DNA of 35,080 bases from Bdellovibrionales bacterium (GCA_007128005.1 SKYF01000094.1:1-35080), one strand, 5' to 3'. Shown: positions 1-8,002, counted from the stretch's first letter. The notes: a model not told the origin generated them from the sequence alone. A program made the numbers and translations.

Positions 1-3
1 AAA

Positions 4-1134
4 TTACTTGAGCCCAACGTCTTCTCGCTTAAGATCTAGCTTACCTAAAATATCATCCACCGATTTATCAATAAAGCGGCCCGTTTTTGCAGAGAACTCC
101 AGCATTTCAAAAATGTGCAGCCAGAAGAACCTGTCAGCCCTTCCTTGGCGGATCATCTTTGCAAACTCGATTTCAAATTTAGTAAAGCCAAATTGAGCGG
201 CTTCCACTAAGCTGGCCACGGGAATCAGCTGATTGTTGGTGGCCACAGGGCTTGAGGCTCGGCCTTCGATAAGACCCAGGGACTCGACCCTCTGGATCAC
301 TTCTCCCTCAGAGAGGTTCCAAACGTAAAGGGGGAGAATGTACTCAGGGTCCTGCTCTCCTCCTGTCGGACTGGCTGAGGGAAATCTTGGAAAGTCCTCC
401 TCGTCGAGGATGTCGAAAAAACCCACGCCACTGAACTTCACCTTTTCAAGGTCGGAAAACTTCGCAGAAAAAGACTTTAAACCCAAAACGGACTGACTTT
501 GAGCCCTTGCAAGCCCTGCGATGATGGCGGGAATCCCTAAGTCCCTGGCCACTCTGTAGCCTGAAAAAAAAGTAAGGTGTCCGTCCATAAGGTCAGTGGG
601 AGGATAGTGATCCTCCCTTTTTACATGAGTCAAGGTGTAGCGATAGAGCTTTTTGACCACGGACCAAGGGGGCCGGTAGGTGAGATGAGGGGTGTCTAGT
701 AGGCGGATGGTCCGCTCCACATTGGCCTTGGCTTCGGGGCTTTGAAAGAAATTGTCCACCGTCAGGGCCAGGACTCGCAAAGCGGGATGACGCTCCTTGA
801 GTTCGTGCAAAACCAGACAGCTATCTTTGCCACCACTAAAAAGGCAGAGAGCGTCGTAGTCGCCCCGCCCCTTTCCTTCAAGTCCGGTCAGCCTTTCATT
901 GAGCTGCTGAACCATCTGCCTCTCCTCGGCTGAGGTCGTTTCGAGGCTCTCTTCCGCAGAGGAGTTTTGACAGATCTCACAGAGACTGGATTCATCCAGA
1001 GCGACGTAGTTTTCTGAGAGAATGCACTGCCGACAGCGTCTGGAAATTAGCCTTTTGGCCAAGGGCTTGAGGCGCGGCCAAAGGTAATTGGCGGTCAGTT
1101 GAAAAAAAAGGATCTCCCGTTGAGTTTTGTCCAC
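4..1134 (-). CDS. PP-loop ATPase with N-terminal zinc-ribbon-like cysteines
   Basis: The 376-residue product has a PP-loop, SGGKDS at residues 100-105, the ATP pyrophosphate-binding signature of the adenine nucleotide alpha-hydrolase fold. Before it lie two CxxC pairs (C34/C37 and C52/C55). This layout is known from N-acetyl sugar amidotransferases of the WbpG/PseA type and from some tRNA-thiolating enzymes, which activate a substrate as an adenylate before amidation or thiolation. The rest is too divergent for me to choose a substrate; a surface-sugar amidotransferase is one possibility. The start is a GTG with no clear Shine-Dalgarno sequence, so the N-terminus is uncertain, although the first CxxC pair requires a start upstream of residue 34. 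The stop codon lies at the left edge of the window, so its downstream neighbour is unseen. Confidence 0.75.
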   Translation of the reverse strand: MDKTQREILFFQLTANYLWPRLKPLAKRLISRRCRQCILSENYVALDESSLCEICQNSSAEESLETTSAEERQMVQQLNERLTGLEGKGRGDYDALCLFSGGKDSCLVLHELKERHPALRVLALTVDNFFQSPEAKANVERTIRLLDTPHLTYRPPWSVVKKLYRYTLTHVKREDHYPPTDLMDGHLTFFSGYRVARDLGIPAIIAGLARAQSQSVLGLKSFSAKFSDLEKVKFSGVGFFDILDEEDFPRFPSASPTGGEQDPEYILPLYVWNLSEGEVIQRVESLGLIEGRASSPVATNNQLIPVASLVEAAQFGFTKFEIEFAKMIRQGRADRFFWLHIFEMLEFSAKTGRFIDKSVDDILGKLDLKREDVGLK

Positions 1135-1252
1135 TTGGATAGCTTAACAGGCAGCTTTGGGGAAGCAAGAGGTCAGCTGAGAGTTACGTAAAGGCCTGAC
1201 CAAAGTCCTGCATCCTCTGGGGAGGCGATCCAGGATCTCACTCCTAGAGGTC

Positions 1253-1314
1253 CGTGCTTAAAATGGAGTTGACTCCAAAATAAGCGTGCTTAAAATGGAG
1301 TTGACTCCAAAATA
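1253..1314. repeat. Two direct copies of a 30-bp unit, each with a TGGAGT/ACTCCA dyad
   Basis: Two identical 30-bp copies occupy 1253-1282 and 1285-1314, with a 32-bp period. Each contains the dyad TGGAGT-TG-ACTCCA. They end about 30 bp before the ATG of the AAA ATPase. Each copy also spells the same minimal ORF, ATG plus five codons (MELTPK), ending in TAA at 1281-1283 and TAG at 1313-1315. A double operator for autoregulation of the ATPase is the simplest reading; leader peptides or a target site of a mobile unit are alternatives. Confidence 0.85.
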
Positions 1315-1343
1315 GTCAGAGGTTTAAGAGAGGGGATCAAAAC

Positions 1344-2471
1344 ATGAAGAGGCGCTACCTGGCTTCGACAATCGAGGATTTTTTAACGGACCGGATGGTT
1401 TTTTTAGGGGGGCCAAGACAAGTGGGAAAAACGACACTTTGTCTGAGTTTCCTTAAAAACAAAAGTGTGCGAAGCCCCGCCTACCTCAACTGGGATGATG
1501 TGTCTTCGCGGGCAGCGCTTCGTCGGGGGCAACTGCCTCCAGATCCGCTTCTGGTCATAGATGAAATACATAAATATAAACTATGGAGAGGTTTGATCAA
1601 AGGTTTTTATGATAAAAATAAGGGATATCAAAACTACCTTATCACAGGATCCGCCCGTCTGGACTACTATCGGAAAGGGGGAGATTCCTTGCTCGGGCGT
1701 TACCGCTACCTCAGGCTTCATCCATTCTCGGTTAACGAGGCAAAAATCACAACGGCCTCAGATTTCAAAGCCCTCTTGAAATTTGGAGGCTTTCCAGAGC
1801 CCTTCCTTCGTCAGTCTGAAAAGGAACAGAGGCTATGGTGTAGAGAAAGACTCTACCGCATTGTAAACGATGACATCAGTGATATGGAAAATTTAAAAGA
1901 CTACTCTCGACTGGAAACTCTTGCAGAGTCTTTAAACGGGAGGGTTGGGTCCTTGTTATCCCTTAAATCTCTAGAGGAGGATCTGCAAGTTTCTCAGAAA
2001 ACCATCGCCCATTGGGTGGAAATTTTGGAGCGGGTATATTACCTGTTTCGCATTTATCCTTATGGAGCCCCCAAAATTCGAGCTCTTAAGAAGGCTTCAA
2101 AGGTTTACCTATGGGATTGGGGGGAGGTTGAGGACTCTGGTGCTCGCTTTGAGAACCTTGTAGCTAGTCACCTATTAAAATATTGCCATTATCTTGAAGA
2201 CACAGAAGGAGAGAAAATGGAATTGAGGTACTTGAAGGACACGAGTCAAAGGGAAGTAGATTTTGTTCTACTGAGAAACAAGAAGCCTCTATTTGCAATA
2301 GAATGCAAGTCAGGAGAGAAGCAGGTCTCAAAGTCCATTTTATATTTTAAAGAGAGAACATCTATTCCACGCTTTTACCAAGTCCACTCTGGAAAGTCAG
2401 ACTACCTCAGTCGAGAGGGTGTGCGAGTCCTACCCTTTACTAAGCTGTGTCATGAGTTAAAACTTGTCTAG
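1344..2471 (+). CDS. AAA-type ATPase with C-terminal DUF4143 / PD-(D/E)XK-like domain
   Basis: The 375-residue protein has Walker A GGPRQVGKTT (residues 22-31), Walker B LLVIDE (69-74) and a sensor-like TGSARLD (about 101-107). It then has a winged-helix-like segment around 200-235 and a C-terminal half with EVDF (D306) followed by IECK (E320, K322), the spacing expected of a PD-(D/E)XK nuclease-like core. This is the architecture of the widespread and poorly understood AAA_14/DUF4143 family. The ATG has an AGGGG Shine-Dalgarno about 9 nt upstream. The gene looks more A+T-rich than its neighbours and is single and flanked by genes on the other strand, so recent acquisition is likely (inference). 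Its last 32 bp overlap the convergent HTTM gene. Family members are often carried as solitary mobile genes; their biochemical role is not settled. Confidence 0.88.
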   Translation: MKRRYLASTIEDFLTDRMVFLGGPRQVGKTTLCLSFLKNKSVRSPAYLNWDDVSSRAALRRGQLPPDPLLVIDEIHKYKLWRGLIKGFYDKNKGYQNYLITGSARLDYYRKGGDSLLGRYRYLRLHPFSVNEAKITTASDFKALLKFGGFPEPFLRQSEKEQRLWCRERLYRIVNDDISDMENLKDYSRLETLAESLNGRVGSLLSLKSLEEDLQVSQKTIAHWVEILERVYYLFRIYPYGAPKIRALKKASKVYLWDWGEVEDSGARFENLVASHLLKYCHYLEDTEGEKMELRYLKDTSQREVDFVLLRNKKPLFAIECKSGEKQVSKSILYFKERTSIPRFYQVHSGKSDYLSREGVRVLPFTKLCHELKLV

Positions 2472-3420
2472 GCGCAAGAAGGGTCCAGCGGCGCAGGTGG
2501 GTGGGGTGGACGAAGACCACATAGGCAGAAATCATTAGCAATGCAAAAAAGTAAAGGCCCATCACCAAGGCAATGCCAAGGTGGAGGGCCACACCCATCC
2601 ACAGCCAATAGGGGCGCAGAGAGCGAAGCCAAATGGCGATGGGAAAGTAAATTTCAAAGATCAAAGTGAAGAAGGTCAAAAGAGCAATCAGTAGGGGGAA
2701 GTGATACATAAAGCTGAGGTCATAGGTTGAGATCTGAGAGTTGCCCAAGACAGCCCAAACCGCTGACCCATCCCACCAAGTCTGTCCCCGGAGTTTCTCA
2801 AAGCCCGTGTAGGCATAGCCCACACAGAGCTGAATCTGGACAAAGCGCAGGGCCACGGAGGAAAGTGGGTCGTAAACTCTATTGGGGGCGGTAGAAATGG
2901 GCCCTTCACTGGCCCTGTGTCTGAGCCAGCGGTACAGATTGAAGTGGCTGTTGTTGCGGGCCAGGGTCAAAAAAAGCAGCCAAAAGCTGGCGTAAGCGTC
3001 TGCCCCGTAAATGATGGCAGGGTTCCGTTGGGCAAAGGAGAGGTGCAAAAACAAGGTGAGGGCTGCGGTCAGCCTCCCGCCAAAACCTAAAAACAGTGCC
3101 AGAAGAGACAGCAAAAGCAGGCCTTGCCCCAGGATCACAGCGGTGTCCGTGGGGGGCTGAAACCAAAATAGAGGTTTATAAAACTCGGGCACAAAGTCCC
3201 TGGCCTCACTCAGAGTGAAGTAGCCGGACTCAAAGAAAAAAAGCTCCGACTCCAGCATGCGTAGAGAGTACATCACCAACAAGATGCCTGCGACCAAGAG
3301 GCGAAATAGGGACATGTGGATGGGATCTTGAGGCCCAAACCAAAACTGCTGCCAGCACTCCCAAGTCTTTGTGAGGATTCCCAAGAGCTTACTCCCCATC
3401 CACTTGGGGAGCAAAGCCAC
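2440..3420 (-). CDS. HTTM-domain multi-pass membrane protein
   Basis: The product (326 residues from the GTG) is strongly hydrophobic, with several membrane segments, and contains RNPAIIYGADAYASFW-type sequence near residues 132-148. This is typical of the HTTM domain shared with vitamin K-dependent gamma-carboxylases, whose catalytic residues I cannot assign here; most bacterial HTTM proteins have no known function. The gene follows putA on the same strand and overlaps its end. The GTG start gives a 32-bp overlap, while an ATG at 3397-3399 would overlap by only 11 bp and may be the true start. Translational coupling to putA is likely. The 3' end overlaps the convergent AAA ATPase gene. A redox or quinone-linked membrane role beside proline oxidation is possible but unproven. 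Confidence 0.75.
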   Translation of the reverse strand: MALLPKWMGSKLLGILTKTWECWQQFWFGPQDPIHMSLFRLLVAGILLVMYSLRMLESELFFFESGYFTLSEARDFVPEFYKPLFWFQPPTDTAVILGQGLLLLSLLALFLGFGGRLTAALTLFLHLSFAQRNPAIIYGADAYASFWLLFLTLARNNSHFNLYRWLRHRASEGPISTAPNRVYDPLSSVALRFVQIQLCVGYAYTGFEKLRGQTWWDGSAVWAVLGNSQISTYDLSFMYHFPLLIALLTFFTLIFEIYFPIAIWLRSLRPYWLWMGVALHLGIALVMGLYFFALLMISAYVVFVHPTHLRRWTLLAPRQVLTHDTA

Positions 3421-6400
3421 GGCGCATAGTGTTTTCGGTCACTGAGCGAGGGTACATATAGTGAAGCAGGTAATCAGGGCCACCAGTCTTGCTGCCAAGT
3501 CCCGACATCTTAAAGCCCCCAAAGGGGTGGCGCTCCACAATGGCCCCCGTAATTCCCCGGTTGATATATAGGTTTCCAACAAACAGATTCTCTTTTACCT
3601 TTTCAATATTGGCAGGGCTTCGCGAGAACACTCCACCCGTCAGCGCGTAATCCGTGTCATTGGCGACTCTAATTGCCTCATCTAGATCCTTGACCTTCAT
3701 GACAGCGAGCACCGGGCCAAAGACCTCAGTCTGTCCGAGCTCAGAGTTCGGGGACATGTCGGCAAAGATGGTGGGGGGGACATAGTAACCTCCCTCAGGG
3801 CATCTGCCTTGAAAAACCATCTGGGCCCCACTTTGCTTGGCTCTGTCTATGATGGACAGGATTTTGTCCTGGGCCTCCTTGTCAACAACCGGGCCCATAT
3901 AGGCCCCAGGGTCTGAAGCGGGACGCACATGGAGACTGCCCGCCCCCTCCACTAGTCGGGTCATAAAGCGATCATAAATACTTTCCAGGACAATGGCTCG
4001 GCTCAGTGCGGAGCACTTCTGGCCCTGAAAGCCAAAGGCAGAGTAGAGGCTTGCCGCCACGGCCTCATCCAGGTCGGCGTCGGAGTCGATAATCAGGGCG
4101 TTCTTTCCCCCCATCTCCACCACACAGCCCTTGACCTGGCGCTGACCAGGCTGAATCACTCCAATTTTTTTCACAATTTCCAAGCCCACTCCTCGAGAGC
4201 CAGTGAAGGCGATCAGAGCCACATCGGGGTGGGAAGTTAAATGCTCTCCCACAATCTCTCCTTGGCCAGGCAGGTAGTTGACCACTCCGGGGGGAAGACC
4301 GGCCTCTTGAAGCAGTTTCATCAGCCAATGGGCGGTGATTGAACTCTGTTCGGCAGGCTTCATAACCACAGTGTTTCCCGTCACCACTGCGGCCACAGTC
4401 ATGCCGGTTAAAATAGCCAAGGGGAAGTTCCAAGGGGCGATCACCGCAGTCACTCCTCGGGGGATGTAATGGAGGTGAGTGACTTCCCCAGGGACTCGGC
4501 CCATGCGCTGAGCCTTGGCCTTCTGGCGCATATCCCAGGCGTAGTAGCGACAGAAATCAGCGGCCTCGATAATGTCTCCATCGGCCTCGGCCCAAGTCTT
4601 ACCCACCTCAAAAACTTCCCAGGCGCAGAGCTCAAAGCGCTTTTCCACAATTAGATCTGCCAGCTTTTCCAGGACTTGAGCTCGGTGCTCGACGGGAGTC
4701 TTTTTCCAGGAGTCAAAGGCCTGTTTGGCCACTTGAATGGCCTCCTCGGTCTGCTCAATGGAGGCCAAAGCAACCTCGCCCACCAACTGCTCGGCCCTAG
4801 AGGGGTTCGAGCGCTTGAGCGTCTCTTGGGTTTTGACTTCGTTTTTGCCGATCACCAAAGGGTAGCTGCGCCCCAGCTGTTTTTCCACGAGGGCCAGGGC
4901 CTGCTCCATTTTCTCACGAATGGACCTTTGCGTGAAATCAAGGGGAGGCTCATTGAAAAAACCCTGAGCAGTTTTGGCTTTTCCGGTCAGAGGAGAGCTG
5001 GGTTGAAGGTCCTGGTTTGGGTCCTTGAGCAGTTCTTCAGGCGCGACATTGTCGGCAAACTTGGAACGCAAAAAGGACTCGTTGGAGGTGTTTTCAAGCA
5101 GTCGGCGCACCAGGTAAGCCATGCCCGGGATAAGCTCTCCCACCGTGGCGTACTCGCGCACCCGGTAGCCCTGTTTGACCATGGCCTTTTTGATGGGATC
5201 CGCCATTCCAAAAAGCATCTGCACCTCAACGGCTCGCCTGTCCAGCCCTCTTTGTTCTGCCATCACCAGGGCGGCTGCCAGAGAGCGCACATTGTGTGAG
5301 CCCAAGGCTAGGCGGATATGGGGATAGCCTTCAATCAGCGCTTTTGCACAGGCTTCAAAGTTGGCATCGGACTCCTGTTTGTGGCCAAAGACAGGAATCG
5401 GCCAGCCCTTTTGCTCGGCTTCAATGACCTCATAGTCCCAGTAGGCCCCTTTGACCAGGCGAACGGTAAAACTAGTCCCACGGGCCTTGGCCAAAGACAC
5501 CAGTCGTTGAACGTCGGCAAGGGAGTCTCGGAGGTAGGCTTGAATGACAATGCCCCAATGGGGGTAGGTCTTAAACTCCTCCTCCATAATCAGTTCGCTA
5601 AACAGGTCGAGGGTGAGGTCCTTGAGAGCGTAGTGCTCCATATCGATATTGATAAAAACACCCTTTTCCATGGCCTTGCGGAAAATCGGCCGGATTCTCT
5701 CCTTGAGAGCCGTAAGGCTCTCTTGCCAGGCCTCCACATGAATTTGTGAATACACAGAGGACACTTTGACCGACACGTTGACTTTGGGAATGGGGCCTTC
5801 TTCGCTGGCGTCCAGAAGAGGCCTGTCCTCCCAGCTTTTGCTGTCTTCGCTCAGCCAATCAATGAGTTCCAAATAGCGGCCTTGGTAATCTTGGGCCTCC
5901 TTTTCTGACAAAGTGGCTTCACCCAGCAAGTCGACAGTAAAACATAAATTATTTTTCCTAGCTTTCTTTAAAACGGGGAGAGCCTCTTTAGGGGTTTCCC
6001 CAGTGATAAACATTTTTGCCATTTGGGTGACATTTTTTTTGACGGCTCCTGCGAGCAGGCCCGGGGCCAGGGCTCCCACTCCCACGCCAAAGTTGAAGAT
6101 GGAAGGCAGCTCATCGCCCTTTTCCCCTTTTTCGGCAAAGTACTCCTTGAGGTGTTTGGCCACTTCGGCACTGCTGTTGAGGTAGGGGAGCACATCGACA
6201 AAGCGGAACATTTGTGTCTTGAAGTGCTCATTGCGCATACTCCACTCCATAATGCGCCCATACCACCAGTCTTTATTGAAGAGGGAGCCACCTGAAGAAC
6301 TCGCCGACTCCATATCGCGAAAGATCTCAAGGCCTTTGTTTTGAATTGCCATTTGCAGAGCATCTTGAACTGAGTTTTGTCCCCGGGGCTGACGACCTTC

Positions 6401-6421
6401 TCCTTGAGTGACCATTTCCAT
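3389..6421 (-). CDS. putA: Bifunctional proline dehydrogenase / L-glutamate gamma-semialdehyde dehydrogenase
   Basis: This enzyme oxidises proline to P5C with FAD, passing electrons to quinone, then oxidises glutamate semialdehyde to glutamate with NAD. Numbered from the chosen ATG, the proline dehydrogenase barrel spans about 100-460 (KGAYWDYEV near 324, and the terminal strand with LVRRLLENTSNESFL). The aldehyde dehydrogenase domain spans about 520-1000 with APWNFPLA (about 662-669), general base E769 in VVEMGGKN and nucleophile C803 in GQKCS. There is no N-terminal ribbon-helix-helix domain, so unlike E. coli PutA it should not repress its own gene. I chose the ATG at 6419-6421 because GGAGG lies 5 nt upstream; an ATG two codons later is also possible, and the in-frame TTG upstream overlaps that Shine-Dalgarno. 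The HTTM gene follows with overlap. Confidence 0.96.
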   Translation of the reverse strand: MEMVTQGEGRQPRGQNSVQDALQMAIQNKGLEIFRDMESASSSGGSLFNKDWWYGRIMEWSMRNEHFKTQMFRFVDVLPYLNSSAEVAKHLKEYFAEKGEKGDELPSIFNFGVGVGALAPGLLAGAVKKNVTQMAKMFITGETPKEALPVLKKARKNNLCFTVDLLGEATLSEKEAQDYQGRYLELIDWLSEDSKSWEDRPLLDASEEGPIPKVNVSVKVSSVYSQIHVEAWQESLTALKERIRPIFRKAMEKGVFINIDMEHYALKDLTLDLFSELIMEEEFKTYPHWGIVIQAYLRDSLADVQRLVSLAKARGTSFTVRLVKGAYWDYEVIEAEQKGWPIPVFGHKQESDANFEACAKALIEGYPHIRLALGSHNVRSLAAALVMAEQRGLDRRAVEVQMLFGMADPIKKAMVKQGYRVREYATVGELIPGMAYLVRRLLENTSNESFLRSKFADNVAPEELLKDPNQDLQPSSPLTGKAKTAQGFFNEPPLDFTQRSIREKMEQALALVEKQLGRSYPLVIGKNEVKTQETLKRSNPSRAEQLVGEVALASIEQTEEAIQVAKQAFDSWKKTPVEHRAQVLEKLADLIVEKRFELCAWEVFEVGKTWAEADGDIIEAADFCRYYAWDMRQKAKAQRMGRVPGEVTHLHYIPRGVTAVIAPWNFPLAILTGMTVAAVVTGNTVVMKPAEQSSITAHWLMKLLQEAGLPPGVVNYLPGQGEIVGEHLTSHPDVALIAFTGSRGVGLEIVKKIGVIQPGQRQVKGCVVEMGGKNALIIDSDADLDEAVAASLYSAFGFQGQKCSALSRAIVLESIYDRFMTRLVEGAGSLHVRPASDPGAYMGPVVDKEAQDKILSIIDRAKQSGAQMVFQGRCPEGGYYVPPTIFADMSPNSELGQTEVFGPVLAVMKVKDLDEAIRVANDTDYALTGGVFSRSPANIEKVKENLFVGNLYINRGITGAIVERHPFGGFKMSGLGSKTGGPDYLLHYMYPRSVTENTMRRGFAPQVDGE

Positions 6422-6445
6422 CCCTTCCTCCAATTTTTAAGGCGC

Positions 6446-6475
6446 AGTATGGCAAAGGACAGCTTCTTTTTTCAA
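6446..6475 (-). promoter_or_regulatory. Candidate sigma-70-type promoter of putA
   Basis: Read on the minus strand, TTGAAA (6470-6475) and CATACT (6446-6451) are 18 bp apart. Transcription would begin near 6439, leaving a short leader with the GGAGG ribosome site. The -10 is imperfect. Confidence 0.35.
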
Positions 6476-6519
6476 GGGAATTGTGTGGTGGAACATAAGA
6501 CTCTGTAAAGACTTTGTTT

Positions 6520-6537
6520 AGACTCAGGATTGAGTCT
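6520..6537. promoter_or_regulatory. Perfect inverted repeat AGACTCA-N4-TGAGTCT between putA and the response regulator
   Basis: Seven-base perfect arms flank GGAT. The site lies about 45 bp upstream of the putative putA -35 and about 75 bp upstream of the response-regulator ATG. It is not followed by a T-run, so an operator is more likely than a terminator. Its arms differ from the GTCTCA dyad found elsewhere in this window. Confidence 0.45.
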
Positions 6538-6611
6538 TCGACCTTTTGGGGGTAAAAGCGGGGGTAAAAAGTTCAAGACCATTTTTTAAAAAATCTCCAA
6601 GGAGAAGGCAT

Positions 6612-7292
6612 ATGAAGAGAGTTTTAGTGGTTGAGGACGAAGCAGATCTACGGGAGCAGGTTTCCGAGGTCCTGCGTGAGGGCAGTTTTTTGGTCCACTC
6701 TCTAGGAGATGGCAAAGGGCTTCTGGATGAAATCACTCAGTTTTCACCCCACTTATTGCTGCTCGACTACCGCCTTCCCGGCCAAGACGGGCTGTCTTTG
6801 TTGCGCTCCATACGAAATTCAGGGGAGTTTCGCTGTTTGCCCATCATTATGCTGACGGGGGTCACAGAAGAGGACCAGAAGGTGGCAGCTCTTGAGCTCG
6901 GCGCCGATGACTATGTGGAAAAGCCCTTTTCCTCCAGGGAGCTTGTGGCTCGGGTGAAGGCAGTTTTGCGTCGAGCCGAGTGCGAACAGGAGGAGTTAGA
7001 GGAGAGTGTTCTTCAGGCGGGGGACCTCCAGGTGGATCTCACTTCCCACAAGGCAGACTATCAGGGCAGAGAGTTGCCCCTGACTCTGACAGAATTCCGT
7101 ATACTGACTGAGCTTATCAAACAAAGGGGCAAGGTTCTCTCACGGGATCGACTCAGAGCCAATGCCCTGGGCAACCTCAGTGTCAGTGATCGGACGATAG
7201 ATGTACATATGGCCTCTTTGCGCAAAAAGCTTGAGCCCATGGCCCGGCAGATTCGCACAGTAAGGGGTGTGGGTTACCGAATGTTGGTTTAA
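6612..7292 (+). CDS. OmpR/PhoB-family response regulator
   Basis: The 226-residue protein has a receiver domain (1-120) with acidic residues E8/D9, phosphoacceptor D52, T82 and K104, followed by a winged-helix DNA-binding domain (about 130-226) ending in the typical RTVRGVGYRML. The ATG at 6612 is preceded by AAGGAGAAGG with good spacing, and the receiver fold begins at once (MKRVLVVEDE); in-frame sequence further upstream is not needed. No histidine kinase lies next to it, so its partner is encoded elsewhere. It is divergent from putA, and the shared region carries a perfect 7-bp dyad at 6520-6537. As an OmpR-type protein it is not a sigma-54 activator, since it has no AAA domain, so it is not the regulator expected to bind the GTCTCA sites. 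The stop codon sits at the left end of a 150-bp palindromic element. Confidence 0.93.
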   Translation: MKRVLVVEDEADLREQVSEVLREGSFLVHSLGDGKGLLDEITQFSPHLLLLDYRLPGQDGLSLLRSIRNSGEFRCLPIIMLTGVTEEDQKVAALELGADDYVEKPFSSRELVARVKAVLRRAECEQEELEESVLQAGDLQVDLTSHKADYQGRELPLTLTEFRILTELIKQRGKVLSRDRLRANALGNLSVSDRTIDVHMASLRKKLEPMARQIRTVRGVGYRMLV

Positions 7293-7440
7293 TTAGTGAC
7301 TGGCGCGAAACCGCCAAATACGGCGTTGCTCGTCTCAAATTTCACTCCAACGTACCGCTCAAGTACGCCTGCGTTCTATTTGAGCCGGGCGCCTTGTCTT
7401 TGGCGGTTATCGCCAGTCACTTTCGCGCCAGTCACTAATT
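7291..7440. repeat. 150-bp palindromic element (REP/MITE-like), possible terminator
   Basis: Perfect 20-bp inverted arms lie at 7291-7310 and 7421-7440. Inside them, CCGCCAAA pairs with TTTGGCGG, CTCAAAT with ATTTGAG, and a central CGTAC/GTACG mini-hairpin closes the fold. The motif GTGACTGGCG occurs once on the left and twice in reverse complement on the right, so the right arm has an extra copy. The left end overlaps the last two bases of the response-regulator stop codon. A dispersed palindromic repeat of the REP, BIME or MITE kind fits best; no transposase is nearby. Confidence 0.8.
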
Positions 7441-7764
7441 CAAAGGGCGGGGAGTTCTCTCCCCACCCTCTCTCATTGCGATTGAGATGTGTCTTTTCTA
7501 TAGGTGGGCTTCTGGCTCTTTTAAGAATCCACGATTGTGGAAGAGCCGGTAGGTTGTCCTCTACATATGGCAAGGACTGGGCCAATAAGTTTGGTGTCAG
7601 ATTTTCCCCGGCCTTTGTTGAAAGTCCATTGAGAGGGAGCTGGGCCAAGGCCTAGAAAAATGGCTTATGGCAGTTCAAAGGGGATCTTTCTGCTCCGGTG
7701 TCAAAAGGCCACCGAGTGGCTGCCCTCAGGAGGGCCTCAGCCCTGACAATTTGCGAGGCTCCAC
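7441..7764. other. Non-coding stretch with several stem-loops
   Basis: I see no convincing gene between the palindromic element and the dyad at 7766; open frames here read from the palindrome and look random. There are three hairpins: GGGGAG-TTCT-CTCCCC at 7449-7464, a longer interrupted stem at 7514-7547 (GGCTCTT with AAGAGCC, inner TCCAC/GTGGA), and GGCTG...CAGCC at 7718-7742. None is followed by a T-run. A small RNA or leader is possible but unsupported. Confidence 0.4.
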
Positions 7765-7765
7765 T

Positions 7766-7780
7766 GTCTCATTTTTAGAC
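7766..7780 (+). promoter_or_regulatory. Candidate enhancer site GTCTCA-N3-TTAGAC
   Basis: The left half is a perfect GTCTCA and the right half matches TGAGAC at 5 of 6 bases. It lies about 160 bp upstream of the -24 element before the matrixin gene, a distance at which sigma-54 enhancers can act by looping. The same dyad recurs at 11717, 13598, 20965 and 27681. Confidence 0.5.
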
Positions 7781-7933
7781 ATCTTAAATCCTATGTCAGA
7801 TTAGAGGCTTAGAGCTGTTTTTCGCCGAGCTGTTGATGCTGGTGGAATTCGATGGGCCCAAGGGGGCTTTGTCTGAAGTTCAGGAAAAACCCTAAAAGGT
7901 AGTTATCTTAGGCGCTTACAGGGATTTTTGTCG

Positions 7934-7950
7934 CTGGCACTGGACTTGCC
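7934..7950 (+). promoter_or_regulatory. Sigma-54 (-24/-12) promoter of the matrixin lipoprotein gene
   Basis: CTGGCAC-N5-TTGCC is an exact match to TGGCAC-N5-TTGC with the obligatory 10 bp between GG and GC. Transcription should begin near 7961, about 42 nt before the ATG at 8003. Ten fixed bases would occur by chance about 0.07 times on both strands of a window this size. Confidence 0.75.
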
Positions 7951-8002
7951 ATGTTCAAGGGTGTGATCGGAAAACTGGCTTTTCAGAAAGGATAAGATCA
8001 AC

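Noticed and set aside
4676-5299. A 207-codon frame on the plus strand
   Set aside because: It lies wholly inside putA, whose motifs are intact on the other strand.
7296-7655. Open reading frames on both strands across the palindromic element
   Set aside because: They begin inside the palindrome, have no ribosome site and encode low-complexity, unlikely proteins.
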